Assembly: GCF_036632915.2 (NCBI RefSeq)
Contig: NZ_CP155552.1
Coordinates: 1,302,001-1,366,000, forward strand
Direction of reading: 5' to 3'
Length of the DNA: 64,000 bases
Source: Faecalibacterium taiwanense
GTDB lineage: Bacteria; Bacillota; Clostridia; Oscillospirales; Ruminococcaceae
Position numbers and translations under genes: made by a program
Notes under the pieces: model-generated
Told to the model about the DNA's origin: nothing
Databases searched by the model: none
Seen by the model: only the letters and a program-made list of their open reading frames with translations
In this document: positions 1 through 8,145 of the stretch, piece after piece
Layout: each line of letters opens with the position of its first letter
Position numbering within the stretch: the stretch's first letter is position 1

Positions 1-261
1 GTCGAAGTAGTAGAAGTACAGGCCCGGGTCGTTCAGCGGCAGCTCCACGGAAAAGTGGTTCTGCTGGGGGGTCTGGCCGTCGAACTTCATGCGGTAGTGC
101 ACCGGCACGTCGTATTTTCCCTCTTTCTGGAGCACCAGATGAGGATCGACATAGCCCAGCTCTTCCGGGATGCACAGGGTCAGGCGCACGGTCTGACCGG
201 CCCGCAGCGCACCAAATGGCTGCTTGAAATAGGGGTCGTAGCTATTGAACAGACAAGACAA
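1..261 (-). CDS. Glycoside hydrolase family 13 protein, N-terminal part (cut by window edge)
   Basis: The visible 87 codons run off the left edge. They give the N-terminal beta-sandwich start typical of Firmicute GH13 alpha-amylase or pullulanase-like enzymes: NSYDPYFKQPFGAL near the start, then an Ig-like segment with LTLCIPEELGY and ending in PGLYFYYFD. I chose the TTG at 259-261 because an AGAAAGGA ribosome-binding site lies 10 bases upstream; the in-frame TTG at 280-282 has none. The gene follows glgP on the same strand, behind a terminator, so a role in breaking alpha-glucans such as glycogen or starch fits. The catalytic barrel is outside the window, so specificity (amylase, neopullulanase, branching enzyme) cannot be told. 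Confidence 0.7.
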   Translation of the reverse strand, partial: MSCLFNSYDPYFKQPFGALRAGQTVRLTLCIPEELGYVDPHLVLQKEGKYDVPVHYRMKFDGQTPQQNHFSVELPLNDPGLYFYYFD

Positions 262-280
262 AGCAGGGTCGTCCTTTCTC

Positions 281-314
281 AAAAAAGCCCCGGCGGGCCA
301 AACGCCGCCGGGGC
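281..314 (-). terminator. Rho-independent terminator after glgP
   Basis: On the minus strand a 10-bp perfect GC stem (GCCCCGGCGG with CCGCCGGGGC) is followed directly by six T. It begins about 20 bases after the glgP stop and separates glgP from the GH13 gene. Confidence 0.9.
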
Positions 315-336
315 AAATGGATTTTTTAAGGGAAAA

Positions 337-2742
337 TTACTTGCCCATGGGCACCGGGGAAGCGTACCAGATGTCGTGTGCGTAATCCAGCACAGAGCGG
401 TCGGCGCTGAAGATGCCGCTGTTGGCAATGTTCTTCAGGCTCATGTGTGCCCACTTCTCGCGGTCGGCATACAGCTTCTGCAGGTCGGCCTGTGCGCGGC
501 GGTAATCCTTGAAGTCGGCCATGACCATATACGGGTCGCTGCTGCGCAGGTTCTCGGTCACTTCGTGGAAGTTCTCGCCGTTCCAGCCGCGCTCCAGAAA
601 GTTCAGAGCGTTGTTGGCAACATCGTCGCCCATGATGAAAGCGTTGGGATGGTAGCCCACCTGCTTGAGGTTGTTCACCTCGGGGGTCAGCATACCGAAG
701 ATCAGCTCGTTCTCCTTGCCGGCAGCGTCTGCGATCTCCACGTTTGCGCCGTCCAGAGTGCCCAGAGTGATAGCGCCGTTCAGCATGAACTTCATGTTGC
801 CGGTACCGGAAGCCTCGGTGCCGGCCAGAGAGATCTGCTCAGAGACCTCGGCGGCGGGCATCAGGTGCTCGCTCAGAGAGACGCAGTACTCTTCCAGATA
901 GACCACGCGCAGCTTGTCGCGCACAGCGGGGTCGTTGTTAATGAGGTCGCCCAGCTTGCAGATCATGCGGATCATCTGCTTTGCCATGTAGTAACCGGGA
1001 GCAGCCTTTGCACCGAAAATATAGGTCTTGGGGATGAAGTCGGCGTTGGGGTTCTCTTTCAGGTACAGGTACTGGGCAGCGATGTTCAGCGCGTTCAGGT
1101 GCTGGCGCTTGTACTCGTGCATACGCTTGACCTGACAGTCAAAGATGGAGTTCGGGTCGATGATCTGACCGGTGCTCTTTGCCAGATAGTTGGCAAAGCT
1201 GGTCTTGTTCTCCAGCTTGATCTCGTTCAGGCGCTTGAGAATGGTCTTGTCGTTCTCAAACTTGTTCAGCTTGGACAGATCGGAAGCATCATGCTTGTAG
1301 CCGTCGCCGATGGTCTCGTCCAGCAGCTTGCACAGGCCGGGGTTAGAGGCCAGCAGCCAGCGGCGGTAAGCGATGCCGTTGGTCACGTTCTTGAAGGCCT
1401 GCGGCTTGAACAGGTAGTAATCGTGGAAGACGCTGTCCTTGATGATCTGGCTGTGCAGCTTGGACACGCCGTTGATGCTGTTGGCGGTGTAGGCGCAGAT
1501 GTTTGCCATGCGCACCTGATTGTCGCCGATCAGTGCCATATAGTCGATCTTGCCCTTGTCGCCGGGGAAGACCTTCTCCAGCTCTGCGCGGGCGCGGCGG
1601 TCCATCTCCACCACGATCTGGTAGATGCGGGGCAGGGTCATCTTGAAGATGTCCACGTTCCACTTTTCCAGAGCCTCAGCCATGACGGTGTGGTTGGTAT
1701 AGGAGAAGACCTTCTGGCAGATGTCGAATGCCTTGTCCCAGCCAAAGCCGCACTCATCCAGCAGAATGCGCATCATCTCGGGGATGGCGAGGGTGGGGTG
1801 GGTGTCGTTCAGTTGGATGGCCACCTTGTCGGGCAGGTTCTCGAGGGTCGCATAGCTGGACAGATGGTTCTGGACGATATCGCCGATGGATGCGGCAGAC
1901 AGGAAGTACTGCTGGCGCAGGCGCAGGATCTTGCCCTCAACATGGTTATCGTTGGGGTACAGCACCTTGGAGATCAGCTCTGCATTGGCGTTCTTGCTCA
2001 TTGCAGTGTTGTAGTTGCCCAGAGAGAAGCTGGACATATCAAAGTCCGGGGCCTTTGCCTGCCACAGGCGCAGCTTTGCAACGCCCTTGCCGTCGTAGCC
2101 CTGCACATACATATCAGAGGGAACAGCCATGACGCTGTTGTAGTTGGTGTGCTGGATATAGTGGAAGCCGTTGTCCCAGTTCTCGTGGATCTCGCCGTCA
2201 AAGCGCACTTCCACAGCCTGATCGGGGCGGCTCTTCAGCCAGACCTGACCGCCGGGCAGCCAGTTGTCGGCACGCTCCTGCTGCCAGCCGTCCACGATCT
2301 TCTGCTTGAAGATGCCGTACTCGTACAGGATGGAGTAGCCGGTGCCGCAGATGCCGGTGGTGGCCATGCCGTCCAGATAGCAGGCAGCCAGACGGCCCAG
2401 ACCGCCGTTGCCCAGACCTGCATCCGGCTCTTCCTCAAAGATGCTGTCAATGCTGATATCAGCGTCGGACAGGGCCTTTTTTGCCACCTCGTCCAGACCC
2501 AGGTTCAGCAGGCTGGTCTTCAGGCTGCGGCCCATCAGGAACTCCATGCACAGATAATACACCTGCTTGGTGCCGGTGCCAATGGCCTTGGACTGGAACT
2601 TCTTGTGGTTCTCACTCATCATCTGGCGGCAGATCAGAGCCAGAGAGCGGTAGATCTGCTGGTTGGAAGCAACGCTCAGCTCCACGCCGTACTCGCTGGT
2701 GAGCTTGTCCTGAAGAAGTTTACCGAATTCTTTCGATGTCAT
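337..2742 (-). CDS. glgP: Glycogen/starch/maltodextrin phosphorylase
   Basis: An 801-residue GT35 phosphorylase that releases glucose-1-phosphate from the non-reducing ends of alpha-1,4-glucans, in the cytoplasm, with pyridoxal phosphate as cofactor. The full-length family fold is present: GNGGLGRLAACYLD near residue 100, IQLNDTHPTLAIPE mid-protein, and the PLP-binding signature EASGTGNMKFMLNG at residues 643-656, with the Schiff-base lysine near 651. Length is slightly under the usual 810-840, with a short N-terminal region, as in many bacterial enzymes. The ATG at 2742 has AGGAG 8 bases upstream. It is the first gene of a minus-strand unit leading to a GH13 enzyme and has its own strong promoter at 2850-2878. 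Confidence 0.97.
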   Translation of the reverse strand: MTSKEFGKLLQDKLTSEYGVELSVASNQQIYRSLALICRQMMSENHKKFQSKAIGTGTKQVYYLCMEFLMGRSLKTSLLNLGLDEVAKKALSDADISIDSIFEEEPDAGLGNGGLGRLAACYLDGMATTGICGTGYSILYEYGIFKQKIVDGWQQERADNWLPGGQVWLKSRPDQAVEVRFDGEIHENWDNGFHYIQHTNYNSVMAVPSDMYVQGYDGKGVAKLRLWQAKAPDFDMSSFSLGNYNTAMSKNANAELISKVLYPNDNHVEGKILRLRQQYFLSAASIGDIVQNHLSSYATLENLPDKVAIQLNDTHPTLAIPEMMRILLDECGFGWDKAFDICQKVFSYTNHTVMAEALEKWNVDIFKMTLPRIYQIVVEMDRRARAELEKVFPGDKGKIDYMALIGDNQVRMANICAYTANSINGVSKLHSQIIKDSVFHDYYLFKPQAFKNVTNGIAYRRWLLASNPGLCKLLDETIGDGYKHDASDLSKLNKFENDKTILKRLNEIKLENKTSFANYLAKSTGQIIDPNSIFDCQVKRMHEYKRQHLNALNIAAQYLYLKENPNADFIPKTYIFGAKAAPGYYMAKQMIRMICKLGDLINNDPAVRDKLRVVYLEEYCVSLSEHLMPAAEVSEQISLAGTEASGTGNMKFMLNGAITLGTLDGANVEIADAAGKENELIFGMLTPEVNNLKQVGYHPNAFIMGDDVANNALNFLERGWNGENFHEVTENLRSSDPYMVMADFKDYRRAQADLQKLYADREKWAHMSLKNIANSGIFSADRSVLDYAHDIWYASPVPMGK

Positions 2743-2849
2743 AAAGGTACTCCTATCCGCATAAGTTTTCAGCTTTGCTAAAATAATTGAAATAATTGGC
2801 GCCTGCAGGCACTTTCCCTCACTTGCTCTGCCGCCAACATAACAAAGAT

Positions 2850-2878
2850 ATTATAATATGGCAGAATGACAAATGCAA
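2850..2878 (-). promoter_or_regulatory. Sigma-A promoter of glgP
   Basis: Read on the minus strand: TTGCAT, 17 bases, TATAAT. The -10 lies about 108 bases upstream of the glgP start. No operator-like palindrome overlaps it that I can see. Confidence 0.8.
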
Positions 2879-2958
2879 GGAATCAGGGGATTTTTTCCGT
2901 AACTGACATTTTTTTATTGAACTTTCTGATAAATATGCCAAAATTTCAAAAAATACAC

Positions 2959-2987
2959 TTTTTCTTGATGCTTATTTATATTATAAT
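2959..2987 (+). promoter_or_regulatory. Probable sigma-A promoter of the zapA unit
   Basis: A perfect TATAAT at 2982-2987 with a weak -35 (TTTTTC, 17-base spacing) inside an A/T-rich block. Transcription would begin near 2994 and give a leader of about 175 nt before zapA. Confidence 0.6.
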
Positions 2988-2993
2988 AGGGAA

Positions 2994-3168
2994 AGAAAGC
3001 TGTGTTCCGAAACATTTTCGGGGACAAACTCCGGGAGAAATGTGCCGGGTAACTCGCCCGGCGGGTGACAAGACACCAAAACGGTACCGGGAACGGTACC
3101 GTTTCCCGGCAAAAATCAGAAGATCACTGCCCGCTGCGGGCAAAAAAGGATAAAAAGGGGAAACAGAT
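2994..3168 (+). promoter_or_regulatory. Hairpin-rich leader upstream of zapA
   Basis: Five consecutive hairpins are visible: 3001-3026 (TGTGTTCCGAAA with TTTCGGGGACA), 3044-3062 (GCCGGG with CCCGGC), 3064-3077 (GGTG with CACC), 3079-3104 (11-bp perfect stem AAACGGTACCG closed by a GGAA tetraloop) and 3129-3141 (GCCCG with CGGGC). No T-run follows the last one on this strand, so it is not a terminator. I do not recognise a known riboswitch consensus. It could be a cis-regulatory leader or a processed small RNA. Confidence 0.45.
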
Positions 3169-3600
3169 ATGGTCAACAAGGTACGGGTGAACATTGCAGG
3201 TACGCCGTATGCCATTGCTACGACGGACCCGGAAAAATATATTTTGTCGCTGGCGAAAAAGCTGGATGAAGACATTACCAAGCTTTTGGACGATAATGCG
3301 AATCTTTCGGTGACGAAGGCGGCGGTGTTCTGCGCCATGGATTATCTGGACGAATACCGCAAGAGCACCGGCAGCGCGGAGAATATGCGCAGCCAGATCC
3401 AGGATTACATTGCGGATGCCACCCGCGCAAAGCTGGCGGAAGATAAGGTCAAAGCAGAGAATGAGGTGCTGCGGCGGGAAGCTGCCGCCCTGCGCGAACA
3501 ACTGGAAAAGATGCGCAATAAGGAAGCCCGGCGCGAGGAGCGCGCCCAGCAGGCGGCACAGCAGTCTGCTGCCGAGGGCGAAGCGGACAAGGCGGAATAA
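3169..3600 (+). CDS. zapA: Cell division protein ZapA
   Basis: A 143-residue ZapA-family protein. ZapA is a cytoplasmic dimer or tetramer that binds and bundles FtsZ filaments at the division site. The N-terminal globular part (MVNKVRVNIAGTPYAI, then PEKYILSLAKKLDEDI) is the family signature. From about residue 75 the protein is a charged helix suited to coiled coil, ending in an Ala/Glu/Gln-rich tail. AAAGGGGAAA precedes the ATG. It is followed 25 bases later by the U32 protein gene; zapA next to U32-peptidase genes is a common Firmicute arrangement, so the two are probably co-transcribed. Confidence 0.88.
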   Translation: MVNKVRVNIAGTPYAIATTDPEKYILSLAKKLDEDITKLLDDNANLSVTKAAVFCAMDYLDEYRKSTGSAENMRSQIQDYIADATRAKLAEDKVKAENEVLRREAAALREQLEKMRNKEARREERAQQAAQQSAAEGEADKAE

Positions 3601-3625
3601 GCCGTTTACAGGATAAAGGAGAAGT

Positions 3626-5701
3626 ATGTCAAAGATCGAGATCCTTGCCCCGGTGGGCAATGAAGAAATGCTGCGTGCCGCTGTATTCAGCGGTGCCGAC
3701 GCAGTGTATCTGGGTTTTTCGGGTTTCAATGCCCGCACCAGTGCCAACAATTTTAACGCGGATACGCTGAAAGATGCGGTCACCTTCTGCCATGCGCGGG
3801 GCGTGGCTGTGCATGTGGCGCTGAACACCACCGTCTATGGCGGCGAGCTGCCCGCGCTGGAACAGGCCATCCGTGCCGTTGCAGCCAGCGGTGCCGATGC
3901 GGTCATCTGTCAGGATCTGGCAGTGGCAACGCTGATCGGTAAAATTGCACCGCAGCTGCCGCGCCACGGCTCCACCCAGATGAGCGTGCACAGCCTGCAG
4001 GGTGCGCTGGAGCTCAAGGAGCTGGGCTTCACCCGCGTGGTGCTGGCCCGTGAGCTGAGCATGCCCGAGGTGGAGCATATCACAAAGCACTGCGGCATCG
4101 AGACCGAGTGCTTCGTGCACGGCGCGCTGTGCATGTGCGTCAGCGGCCAGTGCTACATGTCGGCCTTTCTGGGCGGACGCAGCGGCAACCGCGGTTCCTG
4201 TGCCGGCCCGTGCCGCCTGCCGTTTGAGGCAAATACCCTGCCGGAGGGCAAGCCGGGCCGCCTGCACCACCTGTCCTTAAAGGATAATTCGGTCATTGAT
4301 AAGCTGGACAAGCTGCAGGCGCTTGGCGTGGCATCGGCAAAAATCGAGGGCCGTCTGCGCACGCCGGAGTATGTGGCGGCGGCAGTCAGCGCCTGTCTTG
4401 CAGGCCGCGAGGGCCGCGCCTACGACCGCGATCTGTTGAAGAATGCTTTCAGCCGTTCCGGCTTCACCTCCGGCTATCTGGATGGAAAGATCGACGGCAC
4501 CATGTTCGGCGTGCGCAGTGAAGCAGACGCAGAGCAGACCAAAAAGACCCTGCCCATGCTGCGGGAGCTTTACCGCCGTGAGCGCAGCCGCGTGCCGGTA
4601 AAGATGAAGCTGGAAATTGAAGAGGGTGGCGAAAAGCTCACTGTCACCGATGCAGACGGCAGCAAGGCCTTTGCCTATGGGGATGCAGAGCCGCAGCCTG
4701 CCCGTACTGATCCCACCGAAAGCCTGCACCGCAGCCTTGCCAAGACCGGCGGCACGCCTTTTGCGGTGGAAGATCAGGACATTGCCGTGGAAATGGACGG
4801 TGGGCCGTGGTTTATCCCGGGCAGTGCGGTGAACGAGCTGCGCCGCGAAGCGCTGGATGCCCTGCTCAAAAAGCGGGAAGTGCTGCGCCCATGGCCCACC
4901 ACCGAGGAGCATGTGCCTGCCCTGCCGCTGCGCACCCTGCCGCCTCACCGTACCCTGCGTGCCCGGTTTGAGAGCTGGGAGCAGGTGCCGGAGCGGGCGC
5001 TTGACGGCGTCGAGTATCTCATCCTGCCCATTGCGCAGGCCGACCGCGTGCCCCGGGAATGGCGGGCAAAGACCCTTTTGGAACTACCCCGGGTCATGTT
5101 TGGCAAGCTGGAAGAGGATACCGCCCGCCGCATCGCGGCCACGCAGGACTCCGGTTTTGCAGGCTATGAGGTGAGCAATATCGCCCACCTGCGCCTGTGC
5201 CGGGGCCTGCCCATGAGCGGCAGCTTTGGCCTGAACATCACGAACCAGCTGGCCGCGCAGTTCTACGCGGACAACGGCCTTGGCTCCATGCTCATCCTGC
5301 CCGAGGTGAAGGACAGCGACATCAGCACCATTGCGCCCACCCATAACGGCAGGCCGGTGCCCACCGGCGTGCTGGTGTACGGCCATATGCCGCTGATGAT
5401 CACCCGTGCCTGCCCGCTGCAGAACATCCACGACTGCGCCCACTGCGACAAGACCGGCGTGCTGACCGACCGCAAGGCCAAGAAGTTCCCAGTGCGGTGC
5501 GGCCTTGGTGTGCGCACCATCTATAACCCTGTACCTATTTATATGGGGGATAAGCCGGGCGCTTTGACGGTGGACTACGGTGTGGCTTACTTCACGCTGG
5601 AAAGCCGGGAGGAAGCGGCCAAAATTCTGGAGATGATCCGCACCCATGCACCCTTTGAAGGTGATTTTACCCGTGGGTTGTATTTTAAAGGTACGAACTG
5701 A
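3626..5701 (+). CDS. U32 family peptidase-like protein (RlhA/YdcP type)
   Basis: A 691-residue U32-family protein. The N-terminal TIM-barrel-like half begins IEILAPVGNEEMLRAA and carries the Cys-rich U32 signature CMCVSGQCYMSAFLGG followed by RGSCAGPCRLPFE. The C-terminal half (DUF3656-like) has a second Cys group, CPLQNIHDCAHCDKTG. Members of this length include E. coli RlhA, which hydroxylates C2501 of 23S rRNA and depends on iron-sulfur cluster cysteines; shorter members act in tRNA 5-hydroxyuridine formation. The old annotation as a collagenase-type protease is not supported by any catalytic motif I can see. The start has AAAGGAGAAGT close upstream. An inverted repeat element begins right after the stop. 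Confidence 0.85.
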   Translation: MSKIEILAPVGNEEMLRAAVFSGADAVYLGFSGFNARTSANNFNADTLKDAVTFCHARGVAVHVALNTTVYGGELPALEQAIRAVAASGADAVICQDLAVATLIGKIAPQLPRHGSTQMSVHSLQGALELKELGFTRVVLARELSMPEVEHITKHCGIETECFVHGALCMCVSGQCYMSAFLGGRSGNRGSCAGPCRLPFEANTLPEGKPGRLHHLSLKDNSVIDKLDKLQALGVASAKIEGRLRTPEYVAAAVSACLAGREGRAYDRDLLKNAFSRSGFTSGYLDGKIDGTMFGVRSEADAEQTKKTLPMLRELYRRERSRVPVKMKLEIEEGGEKLTVTDADGSKAFAYGDAEPQPARTDPTESLHRSLAKTGGTPFAVEDQDIAVEMDGGPWFIPGSAVNELRREALDALLKKREVLRPWPTTEEHVPALPLRTLPPHRTLRARFESWEQVPERALDGVEYLILPIAQADRVPREWRAKTLLELPRVMFGKLEEDTARRIAATQDSGFAGYEVSNIAHLRLCRGLPMSGSFGLNITNQLAAQFYADNGLGSMLILPEVKDSDISTIAPTHNGRPVPTGVLVYGHMPLMITRACPLQNIHDCAHCDKTGVLTDRKAKKFPVRCGLGVRTIYNPVPIYMGDKPGALTVDYGVAYFTLESREEAAKILEMIRTHAPFEGDFTRGLYFKGTN

Positions 5702-5776
5702 AACTCCTTCCGTCATTGCTGACGCAATGCCACCTCCCTGAGGGAGCTGTCGAGCGTATGCGAGACTGAAGGAGTT
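5702..5776. repeat. 75-bp palindromic MITE-like repeat (short member)
   Basis: Begins AACTCCTTCCGTC and ends GACTGAAGGAGTT, terminal inverted repeats of 13 bp with one mismatch. Inside lie two further hairpins, CATTGC-TGAC-GCAATG and CTCCC-TGA-GGGAG. The left end abuts the stop codon of the U32 gene. The same end sequence starts the longer repeat at 19138. It may also act as a transcription terminator or processing site between the U32 gene and dut. Confidence 0.75.
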
Positions 5777-5802
5777 GCTATAAAATCAAAACGAGGTATA
5801 CT

Positions 5803-6249
5803 ATGGAACCCATCACAGTAAAATATAAGGTATTGGACACCCGTGCCAAGGTGCCCTCTTACGCAACCCCCGGCTCTGCTGCCGCCGACCTGTGCGCCGT
5901 ACTGGACGCGCCGCTCACCCTTGCCCCCATGGAGCGGGCACTGGTGCCCACCGGCCTTGCCATCGAGCTGCCCGGCCCCCACAGCGTGGCACTGGTGTAC
6001 GCACGCAGCGGCCTTTCCATCAAGTACGGCCTGTGCATGGCCAACGGCGTGGGCGTGGTGGACAGCGATTACCGCGGCGAGCTGAAGGTGCCCATGGTCA
6101 ATCTGGGCAGGGAAGCCTACACCATCCAGCCCGGTGAGCGTGTGGCCCAGCTGTGCATCGCACCGGTGTACACCGCTGCCTTTGTGCCTGCCGAAGAGCT
6201 GGGCGATACCCAGCGCGGCGAGGGCGGCTTTGGCTCTACCGGAAAGTGA
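5803..6249 (+). CDS. dut: dUTP diphosphatase (dUTPase)
   Basis: A 148-residue homotrimeric dUTPase that hydrolyses dUTP to dUMP and pyrophosphate, keeping uracil out of DNA and supplying dUMP for dTMP synthesis. All five family motifs are in order: the PGSAAADLCA start, ARSGLSIKYGL, NGVGVVDSDYRGE (nucleotide pocket), GERVAQL, and the C-terminal arginine lid RGEGGFGSTG. The ATG follows ACGAGG at a short distance. maf follows after 9 bases, forming a nucleotide-pool sanitation pair; a TATAAA sequence at 5779-5784 just after the repeat may serve as its -10. Confidence 0.95.
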   Translation: MEPITVKYKVLDTRAKVPSYATPGSAAADLCAVLDAPLTLAPMERALVPTGLAIELPGPHSVALVYARSGLSIKYGLCMANGVGVVDSDYRGELKVPMVNLGREAYTIQPGERVAQLCIAPVYTAAFVPAEELGDTQRGEGGFGSTGK

Positions 6250-6258
6250 GATGGAATA

Positions 6259-6813
6259 ATGAACCTGATCTTAGCTTCCGGCAGCCCGCGCAGGCGGGAG
6301 CTGCTCTCCTTATATACCACCAATTTCACCGTCTGCGTCAGTGACTTTGACGAAAGTGCGGTGCAGGCCGCTACGCCTGCCCATCTGGTGGAACAGCTGG
6401 CCCGGGGCAAGTGCCTTGCTGTTTCGGCCCAGCATCCGGGCGCTGTGGTCATCGGCTGTGATACGGTGGTGGATGTGAATGGCGAGGTGTTCGGCAAGCC
6501 CCACAGCGAAGAGGACGCAAAGCGGATGCTGCGCGCCCTTTCCGGTGCCACCCACGAGGTGCACACCGGTGTGTGCATCTCGGACGGTGCGCGTACTGAA
6601 AGCTTTGTGGACAGCTGCCGCGTTACCTTCTTCCCGCTGGGTGAAGAGGAGATCGACTTCTACGCTTCCACCGCCGAACCCTACGATAAAGCCGGTGCCT
6701 ATGCCATTCAGGGGCGGGCGGCCCTCTGGCTGGACCGTATTGAGGGCGACTACTACACCATCATGGGTCTGCCGGTGAGCCGCACCGTACAGCTGCTGGC
6801 ACATTTTGTGTGA
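6259..6813 (+). CDS. maf: Maf family nucleoside triphosphate pyrophosphatase
   Basis: A 184-residue Maf protein. These cytoplasmic enzymes hydrolyse non-canonical or pyrimidine nucleoside triphosphates to monophosphates, and in Bacillus Maf affects septum formation. Visible signature elements are [14 protein letters not shown] at residues 3-16, the metal/substrate segment [22 protein letters not shown], and [12 protein letters not shown], the last typical of the dTTP/UTP branch. It lies 9 bases after dut, so probably in the same unit, and directly before the mreB promoter. Confidence 0.93.
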   Translation: MNLILASGSPRRRELLSLYTTNFTVCVSDFDESAVQAATPAHLVEQLARGKCLAVSAQHPGAVVIGCDTVVDVNGEVFGKPHSEEDAKRMLRALSGATHEVHTGVCISDGARTESFVDSCRVTFFPLGEEEIDFYASTAEPYDKAGAYAIQGRAALWLDRIEGDYYTIMGLPVSRTVQLLAHFV

Positions 6814-6850
6814 TAAAACTGGAAAAAACGAAGAAAATTTGCACAAACGC

Positions 6851-6879
6851 TTGAGAAATCATTGCCTTGCGGCTATAAT
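6851..6879 (+). promoter_or_regulatory. Sigma-A promoter of mreB
   Basis: TTGAGA, 17 bases, TATAAT. The -10 ends 94 bases before the mreB ATG, so the cell-shape genes have their own promoter just after maf. Confidence 0.85.
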
Positions 6880-6973
6880 AGAACCGTGTTATTCTGCGCA
6901 AAGGCGGCACAAAAGGGCTGCCGGATGTTCTGGCGCTATAGATAAAATGGGAAGCATAAGGAGAATTTTTACA

Positions 6974-7996
6974 ATGGGCCTGTTTTCTAAAGATGTAGGT
7001 ATCGATCTGGGTACCGCAAATACTCTGGTATATATGAAGGGCAAGGGCATCATCATGCGGGAGCCTTCGGTCGTGGCTGTGGATACCAAGACCGACGAGG
7101 TACGCTGTGTGGGTGCCGAGGCAAAGGCTGTCATTGGCCGTACCCCCGGCAGCATCGTGGCTGTGCGTCCGCTGAAGGATGGCGTGATCGCTGACTTTGA
7201 CATCACCACCAACATGCTGGAAAATTTCCTCAAGAAGGCATGCGGCAACAGCATGTTCTCCCGCCCCCGCGTGGTCATCTGCATCCCGTCCGGCGTTACC
7301 GAGGTGGAGCGCCGCGCTGTGCGCGAGGCTACCCTGAAGGCCGGTGCCCGTCAGGTGTCCGTCATTGAGGAACCCATGGCAGCAGCCATCGGTGCGGGCC
7401 TGCCCATCAGCGAGCCTACCGGCAGCATGATCGTGGATATCGGCGGCGGCACGGCTGAGATCGCTGTGATCTCTCTGGGCGGCATCGTGGCCTCCCGCAG
7501 CGTGCGCATGGCAGGTGATATGTTCGATCAGGCCATCATCGCCTTCATCAAGCGCAAGTACAACCTGCTGATCGGTGAGCGCACCGCAGAGCAGATCAAG
7601 ATCGAGATCGGCTCCGCCTATGCGCTGGACCCCGAAATGACCATGGAGATCAAGGGCCGTAACCTCGTGGACGGCCTGCCCAAGAACATCGTCGTCCACT
7701 CGGAGGATGTGCGCGAAGCTCTGCTGGAGTGTCTGGTCAAGATCACCAGCGCCATCAAGGAAACGCTGGAGCGCACCCCGCCGGAGCTGAGTGCGGATAT
7801 CATCGACCGCGGCATCACCCTGACCGGCGGCGGCGCACTGCTGCGCGGTCTGGATCAGCTGATCCAAAGCGAGACCGGCATCGACGTACACATTGCGGAA
7901 GACCCGCTGGACTGCGTGGCCAAGGGTGCCGGTGCGGTGCTGGATCATGTGGATGTCCTGCATGACGTGCTGGACACCGACGGCGGCCACATGTAA
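6974..7996 (+). CDS. mreB: Rod-shape protein MreB (actin-like)
   Basis: A 340-residue bacterial actin that forms membrane-associated filaments and directs lateral peptidoglycan synthesis. Actin-fold motifs are clear: phosphate 1 ([15 protein letters not shown], residues 8-22), phosphate 2 ([17 protein letters not shown]), and the adenosine motif ([15 protein letters not shown]). I chose the ATG at 6974, preceded by ATAAGGAGAA; the open frame extends 56 codons further upstream but lacks family similarity and covers the promoter. It could be an Mbl-type paralogue, but the mreC-mreD-PBP2 context points to mreB. The next gene lies 149 bases on, past a terminator-like hairpin. Confidence 0.97.
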   Translation: MGLFSKDVGIDLGTANTLVYMKGKGIIMREPSVVAVDTKTDEVRCVGAEAKAVIGRTPGSIVAVRPLKDGVIADFDITTNMLENFLKKACGNSMFSRPRVVICIPSGVTEVERRAVREATLKAGARQVSVIEEPMAAAIGAGLPISEPTGSMIVDIGGGTAEIAVISLGGIVASRSVRMAGDMFDQAIIAFIKRKYNLLIGERTAEQIKIEIGSAYALDPEMTMEIKGRNLVDGLPKNIVVHSEDVREALLECLVKITSAIKETLERTPPELSADIIDRGITLTGGGALLRGLDQLIQSETGIDVHIAEDPLDCVAKGAGAVLDHVDVLHDVLDTDGGHM

Positions 7997-8076
7997 CACG
8001 GGCAAGGCCCACACTTGCGGAAAAAGGCTCTTTTGCGCAGCGTCTGCGCTGATTTCCGCTGCAAACAATGTCTCTT

Positions 8077-8106
8077 GCGCGGATGGCAGGGCTGTCCGCG
8101 CTTTTC
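8077..8106 (+). terminator. Terminator-like hairpin between mreB and mreC
   Basis: GCGCGGA, an 11-base loop, TCCGCGC, then TTTTCTT. A 7-bp GC-rich stem with a short T-run, 80 bases after the mreB stop and 40 before mreC. I see no clear promoter between it and mreC, so partial read-through to lower mreCD/PBP2 levels relative to mreB is plausible. Confidence 0.6.
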
Positions 8107-8145
8107 TTATGGCATGGCATCCACCCGAAACAGGAGGGTACTCCC

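Noticed and set aside
55..2781. A 908-codon open frame on the plus strand opposite glgP
   Set aside because: It mirrors glgP exactly, has no ribosome-binding site, and its His/Val/Leu/Gln-rich translation is the usual antisense shadow of a GC-rich gene. The real gene is clearly GlgP.
3126..3150. GC hairpin before the zapA start as a terminator
   Set aside because: On the plus strand it is followed by A, not T, and on the minus strand the T-run precedes the stem, so it is not a Rho-independent terminator either way.
8068..8145. N-terminal extension of MreC from 8068
   Set aside because: It crosses the terminator-like hairpin and adds 26 residues with no family match; TTG at 8146 has AGGAGGG upstream.
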